A stretch of DNA of 14,161 nt from an uncultured Flavobacterium sp. (lineage in GTDB: Bacteria > Bacteroidota > Bacteroidia > Flavobacteriales > Flavobacteriaceae): the NCBI GenBank assembly GCA_945957245.1, contig CAMFLD010000022.1, forward strand, positions 1 through 14,161. The letters run 5' to 3'. The translations under genes and the position numbers were made by a program. The first letter of the stretch is position 1. Each line of letters begins with the position of its first letter. Shown piece by piece: positions 7,710 through 14,161 of the stretch. A model generated the notes under the pieces. It saw nothing but the letters and a program-made list of their open reading frames with translations, was not told where the DNA came from and did no database searches.

Positions 7710-8213
7710 TTAGTTTAGTGATGCAGGGTAAAGATACGAATTCATTATTTCAAATGAAACTGCTCCTTTGTCATCAACAAAATATTTTAAAAGAACCTCT
7801 CCCCAAAGTTGTCCGTTACTATAGTTGGCAATGATCCAGCGATGATTAATGATTTTTATACTGTTGATGATATACTTCTGTTCCCCCATTTTAGGCTGAT
7901 CTGTATATTTATTTCCCTCAGGGTTATCATTATAGGATAAAAGAGCCTGTTTTACTTTTTCTTCAAATTGAGAAACATCTTTTACCTGATAGCTCTCAAA
8001 TAAATAATTTTGTGCCCGGTCATTATTATCCAGAGAAAATACATCAGCATCAGTAGTAATATTACCTTCAGGGGCTTTATTTTCAGTAGTAGCTGTTGCA
8101 GATTCCTTAACTGCTTTTTGTTCGGCTGCTTCTTTGGATGTGAAATACTTATAAGTAAAAACATTCATCACAACGGCAAGGATGAACAGATAAAGGAATA
8201 ATTGTTTTTTCAT
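7710..8213 (-). CDS. Membrane-anchored protein of unknown function
   Basis: The 167-residue product has one N-terminal hydrophobic helix (residues ~4-21, LFLYLFILAVVMNVFTY) that probably stays as a membrane anchor because no good cleavage site follows. A low-complexity Ala/Glu/Lys/Thr linker (~27-50) comes next, then a compact C-terminal domain with EEKVKQALLSY (84-94), NSIKIINHRWIIANYSNG (117-134) and WGEVLLKYFVDDKG. This fits a short periplasmic domain on a flexible tether. I do not recognise the family. Its ATG lies 3 bp after the stop of the metallo-hydrolase gene, and its stop is 15 bp before the lipoprotein ATG, so all three genes form one transcription unit. Conservation of this trio in other genomes would be the best clue to function. 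Confidence 0.72.
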   Translation of the reverse strand: MKKQLFLYLFILAVVMNVFTYKYFTSKEAAEQKAVKESATATTENKAPEGNITTDADVFSLDNNDRAQNYLFESYQVKDVSQFEEKVKQALLSYNDNPEGNKYTDQPKMGEQKYIINSIKIINHRWIIANYSNGQLWGEVLLKYFVDDKGAVSFEIMNSYLYPASLN

Positions 8214-8216
8214 TTT

Positions 8217-8987
8217 TTAAATTGTAATTGTTAAATTATCGTAGGCCAGAAAAACATTTTCAGGAAGACGTTGCTGAACTTCTTCATGGAATCCGAGCCA
8301 ATGACTTATATGCGTCAGGTAAGCTCTTTCCGGCTGAACCAAATGTATGAAATCTAAAGCATCCTGCAAACTAAAATGTGAATGATGCGGCTCTTCACGC
8401 AATGCATTAACTACCAATACCTTTACTCCTCTTAGCTTTTCGGTCTCTTCTTCTGATATGCTTTTTACATCGGTCAGATAGGCAAAGTCCTGAATCCGGT
8501 ATCCAAATATTTCCAGATGGGCATGATCAACTTCAATTGGTATTATGGGAGTTTGTCCTATAATAAAAGGCTCATTTCTTTTGACAACAAAACTCTTTAC
8601 ACCGGGAGCTCCGGGGTATTTATTCTCAGCTTCAAAAATATAATCAAATCTTTTTTTCAGGTTTTCAAGTACCCGTTGATGTCCATAAACCGGAATATCA
8701 TTCTTCTGTCTAAAGAAAAACGGACGTATATCATCCAATCCTGCGGTATGATCCGCATGTTCATGGGTAAAAAGTATCGCATCAAGTTTGGTGCAGCCTG
8801 AAGTAAGCATTTGCTGTCTGAAATCGGGACCACAGTCAATAACTATGGAATTATTTTCCCATGTTATCCATACCGACACACGTAATCGTTTGTCTTTTAA
8901 ATCCTTGCTTAAACAAACCGGATGTTCACTCCCTATCACGGGTATACCTTGAGAAGTTCCGGTTCCAAGAAAATAAATCTGCATCAT
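8217..8987 (-). CDS. MBL-fold metallo-hydrolase, PhnP-like
   Basis: The 256-residue protein opens with the IYFLGTGTSQGIPV strand-loop typical of PhnP and RNase Z-like metallo-beta-lactamase proteins. The metal motif is THEHADH (His75, His77, Asp79, His80), followed by the LDDIRPF segment at 84-90. Further ligand candidates are HAHLEIFGY, DVKSI in LTDVKSI, HSHFSL and THISHWLGFHEE near the C-terminus, so the di-metal site appears complete. PhnP is a phosphodiesterase acting on cyclic ribose phosphates; Bacteroidota homologues are usually of unknown substrate, so only hydrolysis of a phosphodiester or related bond is inferred. No signal peptide is seen. It is first in an operon with two envelope proteins of unknown function. 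Either of two adjacent ATGs (8987 or 8984) could be used. Confidence 0.9.
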   Translation of the reverse strand: MMQIYFLGTGTSQGIPVIGSEHPVCLSKDLKDKRLRVSVWITWENNSIVIDCGPDFRQQMLTSGCTKLDAILFTHEHADHTAGLDDIRPFFFRQKNDIPVYGHQRVLENLKKRFDYIFEAENKYPGAPGVKSFVVKRNEPFIIGQTPIIPIEVDHAHLEIFGYRIQDFAYLTDVKSISEEETEKLRGVKVLVVNALREEPHHSHFSLQDALDFIHLVQPERAYLTHISHWLGFHEEVQQRLPENVFLAYDNLTITI

Positions 8988-9052
8988 AGCACGGTTTTTG
9001 ATATAACTTTTTTGACTACTTGTAAAAGTATTTTTTTTAACCTAAAGAATTA

Positions 9053-9060
9053 CAAAAATA
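9053..9060 (-). promoter_or_regulatory. Candidate -7 element (TATTTTTG) for the 8987-7209 operon
   Basis: On the - strand this reads TATTTTTG, a match to TAnnTTTG, and it lies about 66 bp before the ATG at 8987. No TTG box is evident at the -33 position, and T-rich runs occur by chance in this AT-rich gap, so the call is weak. Confidence 0.25.
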
Positions 9061-9096
9061 GCAGTAAATTCTCTTTTATGAAAATAGGTATTTTAG

Positions 9097-9104
9097 TAAC
9101 TTTG
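9097..9104 (+). promoter_or_regulatory. Bacteroidota -7 promoter element (TAACTTTG) for the 488-residue protein gene
   Basis: GTAACTTTGCAACG contains TAACTTTG, a full match to TAnnTTTG followed by C, the form seen at many flavobacterial promoters. It lies 19 bp before the ATG at 9124, leaving a short AT-rich leader (ACAAATATTTT). A TTTTATG stretch at 9075-9081 is at roughly the right distance for the -33 element, but it lacks the exact TTG. Confidence 0.55.
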
Positions 9105-9123
9105 CAACGTATACAAATATTTT

Positions 9124-10590
9124 ATGGGAACATCTGAAACAGATATTAAAATAAAAGGTGACAGAGCTATTGAGCAGATTCCTTCCTTGAAGGACAAAGC
9201 GCTGCGCATCAACTTAAATGAAAATATCTACGGTACTTTTGCTGAAATTGGAGCTGGACAGGAAACGGTAAGACATTTTTTCAGGTCTGGTGGTTCATCC
9301 GGAACCATTGCAAAAGCTATGTCTGCTTATGACAAAGATTTTAGTGACGCTATTTATGGAGTAGAAGATGACGGAAGGTATGTAACCGAAAGCCGTTTGA
9401 AAAACATGCTTACGCATGAAGTGGAACTGATTGAAAAGCGATTGAGCCGTGATAAACATCCTAACAAACTGTTTTTTAGTTATGCCAATACCGTTTCAAC
9501 CATTGATTTTGCTAAACAGTTTAAAGGCCATGGCTGGGTTGGAATCAAATATCAGGTAGAAGCTGATGAGGAATACAACGAAATCATCCTGCACATCCGT
9601 TTTAAAGAAAATGATGCCCGCTTACAACAGGAAACCCTTGGCGTACTTGGAGTTAATTTGATTTATGGTGCATTTTATAAATACAATGACCCTAAAAAGT
9701 TATTACGTTATTTATACGATCACTTGGATAAAGACCAATTGGAAATTGACACCATCAACTTCTCCGGACCTCGTTTTGCCAATGTTGACAACAGGTTAAT
9801 GAGTCTTCAGTTGGTTAAAAATGGAATGACCGATGCCGTGATGTTTGGTCCTGATGGTCAAAATATTTTACCGGCAGCTATTCTTTACAAAAAGAATATT
9901 CTGGCATTGAGAGGAAGTTTCCGTCCTGTAACACAGGTAAATATTGACATGTATGAGAAATCATTAAAAATGTTCCTCGAGGAAAGTAAAGTTGAAAAAG
10001 ACAATACCTTGGTAGTTTTTGAGATTACGTTATCCAATCTTCGTTCTGAAGGTGAAATCGATGAACGGGATTTCATGGACAGAGCTGAACTTCTTTGCTC
10101 ATTGGGACAGACCGTAATGATTTCGAATTTCCAGGAATACTACAAAGTGGTAGAATACTTTGCAAGCTATACAAAAGCCCGTATGGGATTAGCCATGGGA
10201 GTAAACAATCTGGTAGATATTTTTGATGAGAAATATTACCGTCATTTGAGTGGTGGTATCCTGGAAGCTTTTGGAAAATTATTCTACCGTGATTTAAAAG
10301 TCTTCCTATATCCAATGGAAGGTGAAAACGGAGAAATTATTACTTCTCAAAACCTGAAAGTACATCCAAGGATGAAGGAATTGTACAAATTCTTCGCTTA
10401 CAATGGAAAAGTGGTTGATATTACCGATTTTGACAAAGGCCATTTAAAAATATTCTCCCGTGAAGTATTGAAAATGATTAATGAAGGAATACCGGGATGG
10501 GAAAAATTGCTGCCAGAAGGAATCGCAGAACTTATAAAAAGACATCAATTATTTGGTTACGATCCGAATAAAGTCTTAGAGAAAATTTAA
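9124..10590 (+). CDS. Conserved 488-residue protein of unknown function
   Basis: This is a long, soluble, well-behaved protein with no signal peptide or membrane segment. It has striking invariant-looking blocks: KGDRAIEQIPSLKDKALRIN (11-30), YGTFAEIGAGQETVRHFFR (36-54), a SGGSSGTIAKAMSAYD block, and later SYANTVSTIDF, GHGWVGIKYQ, LGVLGVNLIYGAF, NFSGPRFANVDNRLMSLQLV, RDFMDRAELLCSLGQTVMIS and ARMGLAMGVNNLVDIF. I recall close homologues as widely conserved in Bacteroidota under inconsistent labels, such as TonB-dependent receptor or nicotinate-nucleotide adenylyltransferase. Neither fits: there is no signal peptide, plug or beta-barrel, and no GxxxPxHxGH motif. The glycine-rich blocks and the late PMEGENGEI loop could suit a nucleotide or metabolite-binding enzyme, but this is not supported by a named motif. 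It is monocistronic, with its own promoter and terminator. Confidence 0.85.
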   Translation: MGTSETDIKIKGDRAIEQIPSLKDKALRINLNENIYGTFAEIGAGQETVRHFFRSGGSSGTIAKAMSAYDKDFSDAIYGVEDDGRYVTESRLKNMLTHEVELIEKRLSRDKHPNKLFFSYANTVSTIDFAKQFKGHGWVGIKYQVEADEEYNEIILHIRFKENDARLQQETLGVLGVNLIYGAFYKYNDPKKLLRYLYDHLDKDQLEIDTINFSGPRFANVDNRLMSLQLVKNGMTDAVMFGPDGQNILPAAILYKKNILALRGSFRPVTQVNIDMYEKSLKMFLEESKVEKDNTLVVFEITLSNLRSEGEIDERDFMDRAELLCSLGQTVMISNFQEYYKVVEYFASYTKARMGLAMGVNNLVDIFDEKYYRHLSGGILEAFGKLFYRDLKVFLYPMEGENGEIITSQNLKVHPRMKELYKFFAYNGKVVDITDFDKGHLKIFSREVLKMINEGIPGWEKLLPEGIAELIKRHQLFGYDPNKVLEKI

Positions 10591-10606
10591 CAAATTATAT
10601 AAATAC

Positions 10607-10640
10607 AAAAAACCAGATTGTTCTAACAGTCTGGTTTTTT
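10607..10640. terminator. Strong bidirectional intrinsic terminator
   Basis: The left arm AAAAAACCAGATTG (10607-10620) pairs with the right arm CAGTCTGGTTTTTT (10627-10640), with one G-U wobble, around the loop TTCTAA. The A-run on one side and T-run on the other give a U-tract in both directions. It follows the 488-residue gene by 16 bp and is also the first hairpin met by the - strand transcript from the T9SS cluster. Confidence 0.88.
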
Positions 10641-10733
10641 AATTTAGTGTTACTAAATAAATTAACAATACCATCTAATTAATTTCACAAATACAGATTC
10701 CGAAAGGTTATTGTTACAAACATTGGTTTTATT
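10641..10733. other. Short AT-rich gap with no recognisable feature
   Basis: Between the terminator and the orphan sorting tail there is AT-rich sequence with no open frame of note, no promoter-like octamer that I trust, and no repeat. It may be decayed coding sequence or plain spacer. Confidence 0.4.
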
Positions 10734-10868
10734 TCATTCTTTAATTACTTTCAGAGTTTTTAAATCATTCCCCTGACACAACTTTATATAGTAAACACCT
10801 GCTGAGTAAAGACTGCCAATTTTTATATTTGGAATTTCACTCGGCTCAACATCCAAAAACCAGTATAG
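10734..10868 (-). pseudogene. Orphan C-terminal tail of a T9SS type A sorting domain (gene remnant)
   Basis: On the - strand an open frame of 44 codons, bounded upstream by TAA (10869-10871) and ended by TGA (10734-10736), reads like the end of a T9SS sorting domain: VEPSEIPNIKIGSLYSAGVY, then YIKLCQGNDLKTLKVIKE and stop. The pattern (a strand, L..GVYYIKL, a turn, K..KVIKE at the very C-terminus) matches the tails of the two intact neighbours, GVYLIKI...KVFKIIKNK and GVYLLKM...KTSKIIKL. There is no start codon and no passenger protein; only 17 bp separate the upstream TAA from the stop codon of the intact gene at 10889. It is best read as the remnant of a third T9SS gene or of a duplicated or replaced tail. 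The frame and the match were read by eye from the translation. Confidence 0.62.
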
Positions 10869-10888
10869 TTAATGTAATTTTTTTCACC

Positions 10889-12496
10889 TTATTTATTTTT
10901 TATGATTTTAAAAACTTTATTGCTTCCACCTTCCGACCTTATTTTAATTAGGTAAACTCCATTGGGATAATTTTGGAAAGAAATAAAACCTCCAGTTTGT
11001 TCATTTTTGTAAAGCAATTGTCCATTTAGTGTAAAAATTTCAACAGTTTGAATAACTTCATCTGATACTATTTGGACAAAATCAGTAGTTGGATTAGGAT
11101 AAACTTTTAAATAAGAACTATCAGCCATCGGATTGGAAATCCCCAACGGATCCGAAAGCAATTTTACAATCCAGTAATCATCATCGTTTTGGGTTCCGCC
11201 TCTTTCGGAATTAGCCAATTTACCTTGCCCGGGGTGGACTGCTTTACCTGCAATAATATAACCGCCATCTGCTGTTTGTTTTATATCATTAGCGTATTCA
11301 TAACCATTACCGCCCAAAGCCAGCTGCCACTGAAGAATACCTGTAGCATTTAACTTAGTTGCCCAATAATCTGATGCACCATGAAAATCGGTTACATCTC
11401 CATCAGAAGAGCTGGTTGAACCTATCATAATATAACCTCCATCACTGGTTTTTTGTATACCTGAAGTAAATTCATCTGCAAAACCGCCAAGACAATTCTG
11501 CCATTGGATTACACCATTAGAATTTAGAGCCAAAATCCAAAAATCACTATAAGCTGTATTAATGCCATGATGCCCCGAAACATCTCCATCATTCGATTGA
11601 GTTGCAGCACCAATAATATAATTGCCATCCAACGATTCCACAACTGATTGAGCTCTGTCAGAATTGGAACCTCCAAGGGATTTCTGCCAAATCAGATTAC
11701 CTGTTCCATTTACTTTAATTACCCAGGCATCAGCGCTCGAACTATTATGATTCCCTACAACATCACCATCAGTTGACCAGGTTTCGCCTACGGCAATAAA
11801 GTTTCCATCTGAAGTTTCGATAATGCTATTGGCTGTTTCATCTGCAAAGCCTCCAAAGCATTTTTGCCATTGGAGTATTCCTGTCGCATTAATCTTTACC
11901 ATCCAAAAATCAGCCGGACCATTTGCTGAATGATTTCCGGAGACATCAATATCATTGGAACTTGTATATCCTAAAAAAACATAATCTCCTGCGCTGGTTT
12001 GCACAATACTTCGGGCACTGTCATTCCAGGTTCCTCCATAGTTTTTTTGCCATTGTATTGTTCCGTCGTTACTCAGTTTTACTATCCAGCAATCAGCCCC
12101 TCCATAATTACTGGTACTATCACCGTCATTTGAATTGGTTTCACCTGCAAAAATATACCCTCCATCACTGGTAGGTATCAACGAAGAAACAGTATCGTCC
12201 GAAGTTCCGCCATAGGTTTTCTGCCACTGAATTACACCGAGTGCATCGATTTTGGTAATCCATACATCCTGATAACCATGATTAGGCCCTACATCTCCAT
12301 CGCTCGAATTACTATTTCCAGCCATAATATAACCTCCATCAGCTGTTTGGATTATTGAGGAAACGATATCAAAACCACTACCTCCATAATAATGTTCCCA
12401 TTGTACTCCGGGGGGCTGCGCATTTGCCGTAATACATATCAAAATAAGAAAGCCAATTAACATAAGTAACGCCTCAAGTGATTGATTCTTTTTCAT
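10889..12496 (-). CDS. Secreted seven-repeat propeller-like protein with T9SS type A sorting domain
   Basis: The 535-residue protein has a signal peptide (hydrophobic core ~9-22, cleaved after ANA at 24-26) and seven tandem units over residues 33-446. Each unit starts with W(Q)xxxGG, continues with a D...SIxxTSDGGYIxxGxT segment, then an SxDGDVxGNHG loop, and ends DxWIxKLNxxGxIQ. The leading tryptophans are at 33, 91, 149, 210, 270, 332 and 390. Seven ~60-residue units suggest a seven-bladed beta-propeller, and the Asp-rich DGD loops could bind calcium; both are inference. Residues ~461-535 are the sorting domain (LKVYPNPTTDFVQIVS, EIFTLNGQLLYKNEQ, GVYLIKI, KVFKIIKNK), which directs export across the outer membrane by the T9SS. 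The ATG is 6 bp after the stop of the upstream NHL protein gene, so the two are co-transcribed. The ligand is unknown. Confidence 0.88.
   Translation of the reverse strand: MKKNQSLEALLMLIGFLILICITANAQPPGVQWEHYYGGSGFDIVSSIIQTADGGYIMAGNSNSSDGDVGPNHGYQDVWITKIDALGVIQWQKTYGGTSDDTVSSLIPTSDGGYIFAGETNSNDGDSTSNYGGADCWIVKLSNDGTIQWQKNYGGTWNDSARSIVQTSAGDYVFLGYTSSNDIDVSGNHSANGPADFWMVKINATGILQWQKCFGGFADETANSIIETSDGNFIAVGETWSTDGDVVGNHNSSSADAWVIKVNGTGNLIWQKSLGGSNSDRAQSVVESLDGNYIIGAATQSNDGDVSGHHGINTAYSDFWILALNSNGVIQWQNCLGGFADEFTSGIQKTSDGGYIMIGSTSSSDGDVTDFHGASDYWATKLNATGILQWQLALGGNGYEYANDIKQTADGGYIIAGKAVHPGQGKLANSERGGTQNDDDYWIVKLLSDPLGISNPMADSSYLKVYPNPTTDFVQIVSDEVIQTVEIFTLNGQLLYKNEQTGGFISFQNYPNGVYLIKIRSEGGSNKVFKIIKNK
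11159..12400 (-). repeat. Seven tandem ~58-62-residue propeller repeats
   Basis: Residues 33-446 of the gene at 10889-12496 consist of seven copies of one unit, with tryptophan-to-tryptophan spacings of 58, 58, 61, 60, 62 and 58 residues. The SxDGDV loop is clear in copies 1, 2, 4, 5 and 6, altered in copy 3 (SNDIDVSGNH) and lost in copy 7, where a Gly/Asn/Asp-rich insert (GKAVHPGQGKLANSERGG) takes its place. Confidence 0.88.
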
Positions 12497-12502
12497 AGTG
12501 CT

Positions 12503-14161
12503 TTATAATTTGATTATTTTAGATGTTTTGCTACCTCCTGCTACAGACATCATTTTTAGAAGATATACTCCTTTGGGGTATTCTTTCATGGAAATCATTT
12601 CTTCTGTTTTTTCAGTTCCGAAAAGCAGTTGACCATTTAACCCGAAGATTTGAACTGACTGCAATTTTTCTTCCGAAGCTATCCGGATGAAATCGGTAGT
12701 TGGATTAGGATAAATTTTAAAGGATATGTTCGTAGCGATATCAGGAATTGAAAGCGTTGATAAGTCAACTATTTTCAATACATTATTTCCTGTATCTGCA
12801 ACAAACAGTTTGCTCCCGTCGGCATTAAGACAAACTCCTTCAGGCTTATTGAAACCACTGCCAATGGTTATAATATTAGTTCCATCGAGATTCATTCTTT
12901 TGACAGCATTATTACCGGTATCGGCAATGTAGAGATAGTCTCCGCTAACGACTACACAACTAGGCAGCAGAAATCCCGTTCCTATGCCTGTCGTAGTATT
13001 GTTTGAAGTAATCCTTTTGATATTGTTATCGATATAATCTGCCACATAAAAATTACCATTGGCATCCATATCAAATGTTCTTGCATTTACAAGTCCGCTC
13101 CCAATATTACTATAAACCCAGGCCGATTGAACAAAACTGAAATACCTGCTTTTCAAAGACGGACTGTCAGTCAGACTGTAAAAATCTTTGATCCCATTAC
13201 TCCTTGCAAAATAAGGTGAGGTCAAACCTGTAATAGCATCTGTATAAGAAGTTCCGTCAAAGCTGATATTCTTTATCGAATTATTGGTTCTGTCTGCAAC
13301 ATATAAGTAATTGTTAGGGGTAATCGATAAGCCTCCTGCCAGAACATTGGTAGTAAGATAGATATTTGAAATATTGAAATTGGATCCGTTTATTTTTTTT
13401 ATGGCTTTGTATCCTGTAGTTACATCAACGTCATTTACAAAAATCGAATTGCTTACCGGATCATAAGCAATTCCTGCCGGGGCTGTAAATTTGCTGCTGC
13501 GTTCTTTCACCACATTGTCTGGATATAAAAGTGTTTTTATGCTGATTGCTTGTGAATTAATGTATTGATAAACACAATGAGCCTGATGTAAATTTTTACC
13601 AACAAGTTTTCTGGTTATTCCGTTGTTGCCGTTGGTAGGTATAGTAATTAATAAATTAGTAATAAGTGTCCCATTCCCATTTTTATAGAGATTTATCAAA
13701 TCATTGTTTTGATATAGATTGTTCCTGGGACCCGAAGCAATCAAACCAAAACCAGGTGTATAATCTATTCCCGAAACATACTGCAGCCCCGAATCCCAAT
13801 TTTCATAAGTTGATCCATTGCTACTCATTTTCATTATCTGAGGGACATTACCCAGCAAAAAAAATAATTCCCCTGATGCGGTATTAACCGCAAAGTCTGA
13901 AGCATTAGCAAGAACATCATTGAAAGTATATCCCAATTGATTTCCTGCAAAATCCAATTTAAACAAGAACCCGTAGGTAAGATAATAGAGATTGGTGCCA
14001 TATATCTTCAATTCTTTGATGGCACTGTTCATGGTAGCTAAAACTGTCGCATTGGTACCATCATTATTCATTTTGTAGATTTTGTTATTTATTCCATTAT
14101 CAGAAAAAGTTACGTATATCTTTCCGCTGCCATCAACAGCAATCGCATTAGGTTTTCCAAT
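12503..14161 (-). CDS. Secreted NHL-repeat protein with T9SS type A sorting domain (5' end outside window)
   Basis: The frame remains open to the window end: the 30 codons before the ATG at 14071 read IGKPNAIAVDGSGKIYVTFS and onward, a normal NHL repeat. The gene therefore starts beyond 14161, and the ATG at 14071 is internal. The visible product has many NHL-type blades, for example APAGIAYDPVSNSIFVND, NNYLYVADRTNNSIKNIS, GDYLYIADTGNNAVKRMN and GSKLFVADTGNNVLKIVD, which form a beta-propeller. The C-terminus is a T9SS type A sorting domain (ISFKIYPNPTTDFIRIAS, IFGLNGQLLFGTEK, GVYLLKM, KTSKIIKL), so the protein is exported by the T9SS. It probably acts on the surface in binding polymers or partners; no catalytic motif is visible. 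Its stop is 6 bp before the ATG of the seven-repeat protein, and the sorting tails of the two proteins are closely alike, suggesting an operon and possible tail duplication. Confidence 0.88.
   Translation of the reverse strand: MGKPNAIAVDGSGKIYVTFSDNGINNKIYKMNNDGTNATVLATMNSAIKELKIYGTNLYYLTYGFLFKLDFAGNQLGYTFNDVLANASDFAVNTASGELFFLLGNVPQIMKMSSNGSTYENWDSGLQYVSGIDYTPGFGLIASGPRNNLYQNNDLINLYKNGNGTLITNLLITIPTNGNNGITRKLVGKNLHQAHCVYQYINSQAISIKTLLYPDNVVKERSSKFTAPAGIAYDPVSNSIFVNDVDVTTGYKAIKKINGSNFNISNIYLTTNVLAGGLSITPNNYLYVADRTNNSIKNISFDGTSYTDAITGLTSPYFARSNGIKDFYSLTDSPSLKSRYFSFVQSAWVYSNIGSGLVNARTFDMDANGNFYVADYIDNNIKRITSNNTTTGIGTGFLLPSCVVVSGDYLYIADTGNNAVKRMNLDGTNIITIGSGFNKPEGVCLNADGSKLFVADTGNNVLKIVDLSTLSIPDIATNISFKIYPNPTTDFIRIASEEKLQSVQIFGLNGQLLFGTEKTEEMISMKEYPKGVYLLKMMSVAGGSKTSKIIKL

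Noticed and set aside
8217..8987. Metallo-hydrolase as a beta-lactamase or RNase Z
   Set aside because: There is no signal peptide as in secreted beta-lactamases and the IYFLGTGTSQGIPV opening plus LDDIRPF segment fit PhnP-like proteins; the RNase Z exosite is not recognisable.
9124..10590. The 488-residue protein as a TonB-dependent receptor or nicotinate-nucleotide adenylyltransferase
   Set aside because: It has no signal peptide, plug, TonB box or barrel pattern, and no GxxxPxHxGH nucleotidyltransferase motif.
12503..14071. Gene at the right edge as a complete 522-residue ORF starting at 14071
   Set aside because: The frame is open to the window end and the 30 upstream codons encode a normal NHL repeat, so the ATG is internal and the gene is cut by the window.

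Overview
The window is AT-rich chromosomal DNA from a member of the Bacteroidota, most likely a Flavobacterium or a close relative in the Flavobacteriaceae. The evidence is a gliding-motility-type (type B) and two type A C-terminal sorting domains of the type IX secretion system (T9SS), a BatA-family membrane protein next to a dihydroorotase-like gene, TAnnTTTG-type -7 promoter elements, and A-rich rather than Shine-Dalgarno leader sequences. No tRNA, rRNA, CRISPR array, insertion sequence or phage gene is visible.

Layout. (1) At 1-2680 a tightly packed + strand operon holds the end of a BatA-like membrane protein, a dihydroorotase homologue whose four metal-binding histidines are all replaced, and a small Tic20/DUF4870-like membrane protein; each gene overlaps the next. 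(2) At 2681-6426 a - strand pair encodes a secreted 210-residue protein of unknown function and, 2 bp downstream, a 1036-residue surface protein with an RCC1-like region, five Ig-like repeats and a CHU_C-type sorting domain. (3) At 6539-7180 a + strand carboxylesterase/phospholipase-type alpha/beta hydrolase ends at a bidirectional terminator. (4) At 7209-8987 a - strand three-gene operon encodes a PhnP-like metallo-beta-lactamase-fold hydrolase, a membrane-anchored protein and a lipoprotein. (5) At 9124-10590 a + strand 488-residue conserved protein of unknown function has a clear promoter and a strong bidirectional terminator. (6) At 10734-14161 a - strand cluster encodes two secreted T9SS type A proteins: an NHL-repeat protein cut by the window end and a protein with seven repeats. 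It ends with an orphan stretch that translates as a third T9SS sorting tail.

How the genes fit together. About half of the window encodes exported, repeat-built surface proteins that would use the T9SS. The rest is housekeeping or unknown. The observations most worth a second look are the orphan sorting tail at 10734-10868, the dihydroorotase homologue without metal ligands embedded in a BatA operon, the uncharacterised 488-residue family, and the uncharacterised secreted/membrane partners at 5794-6426 and 7209-8213. I see no clear sign of a defence or mobile system.
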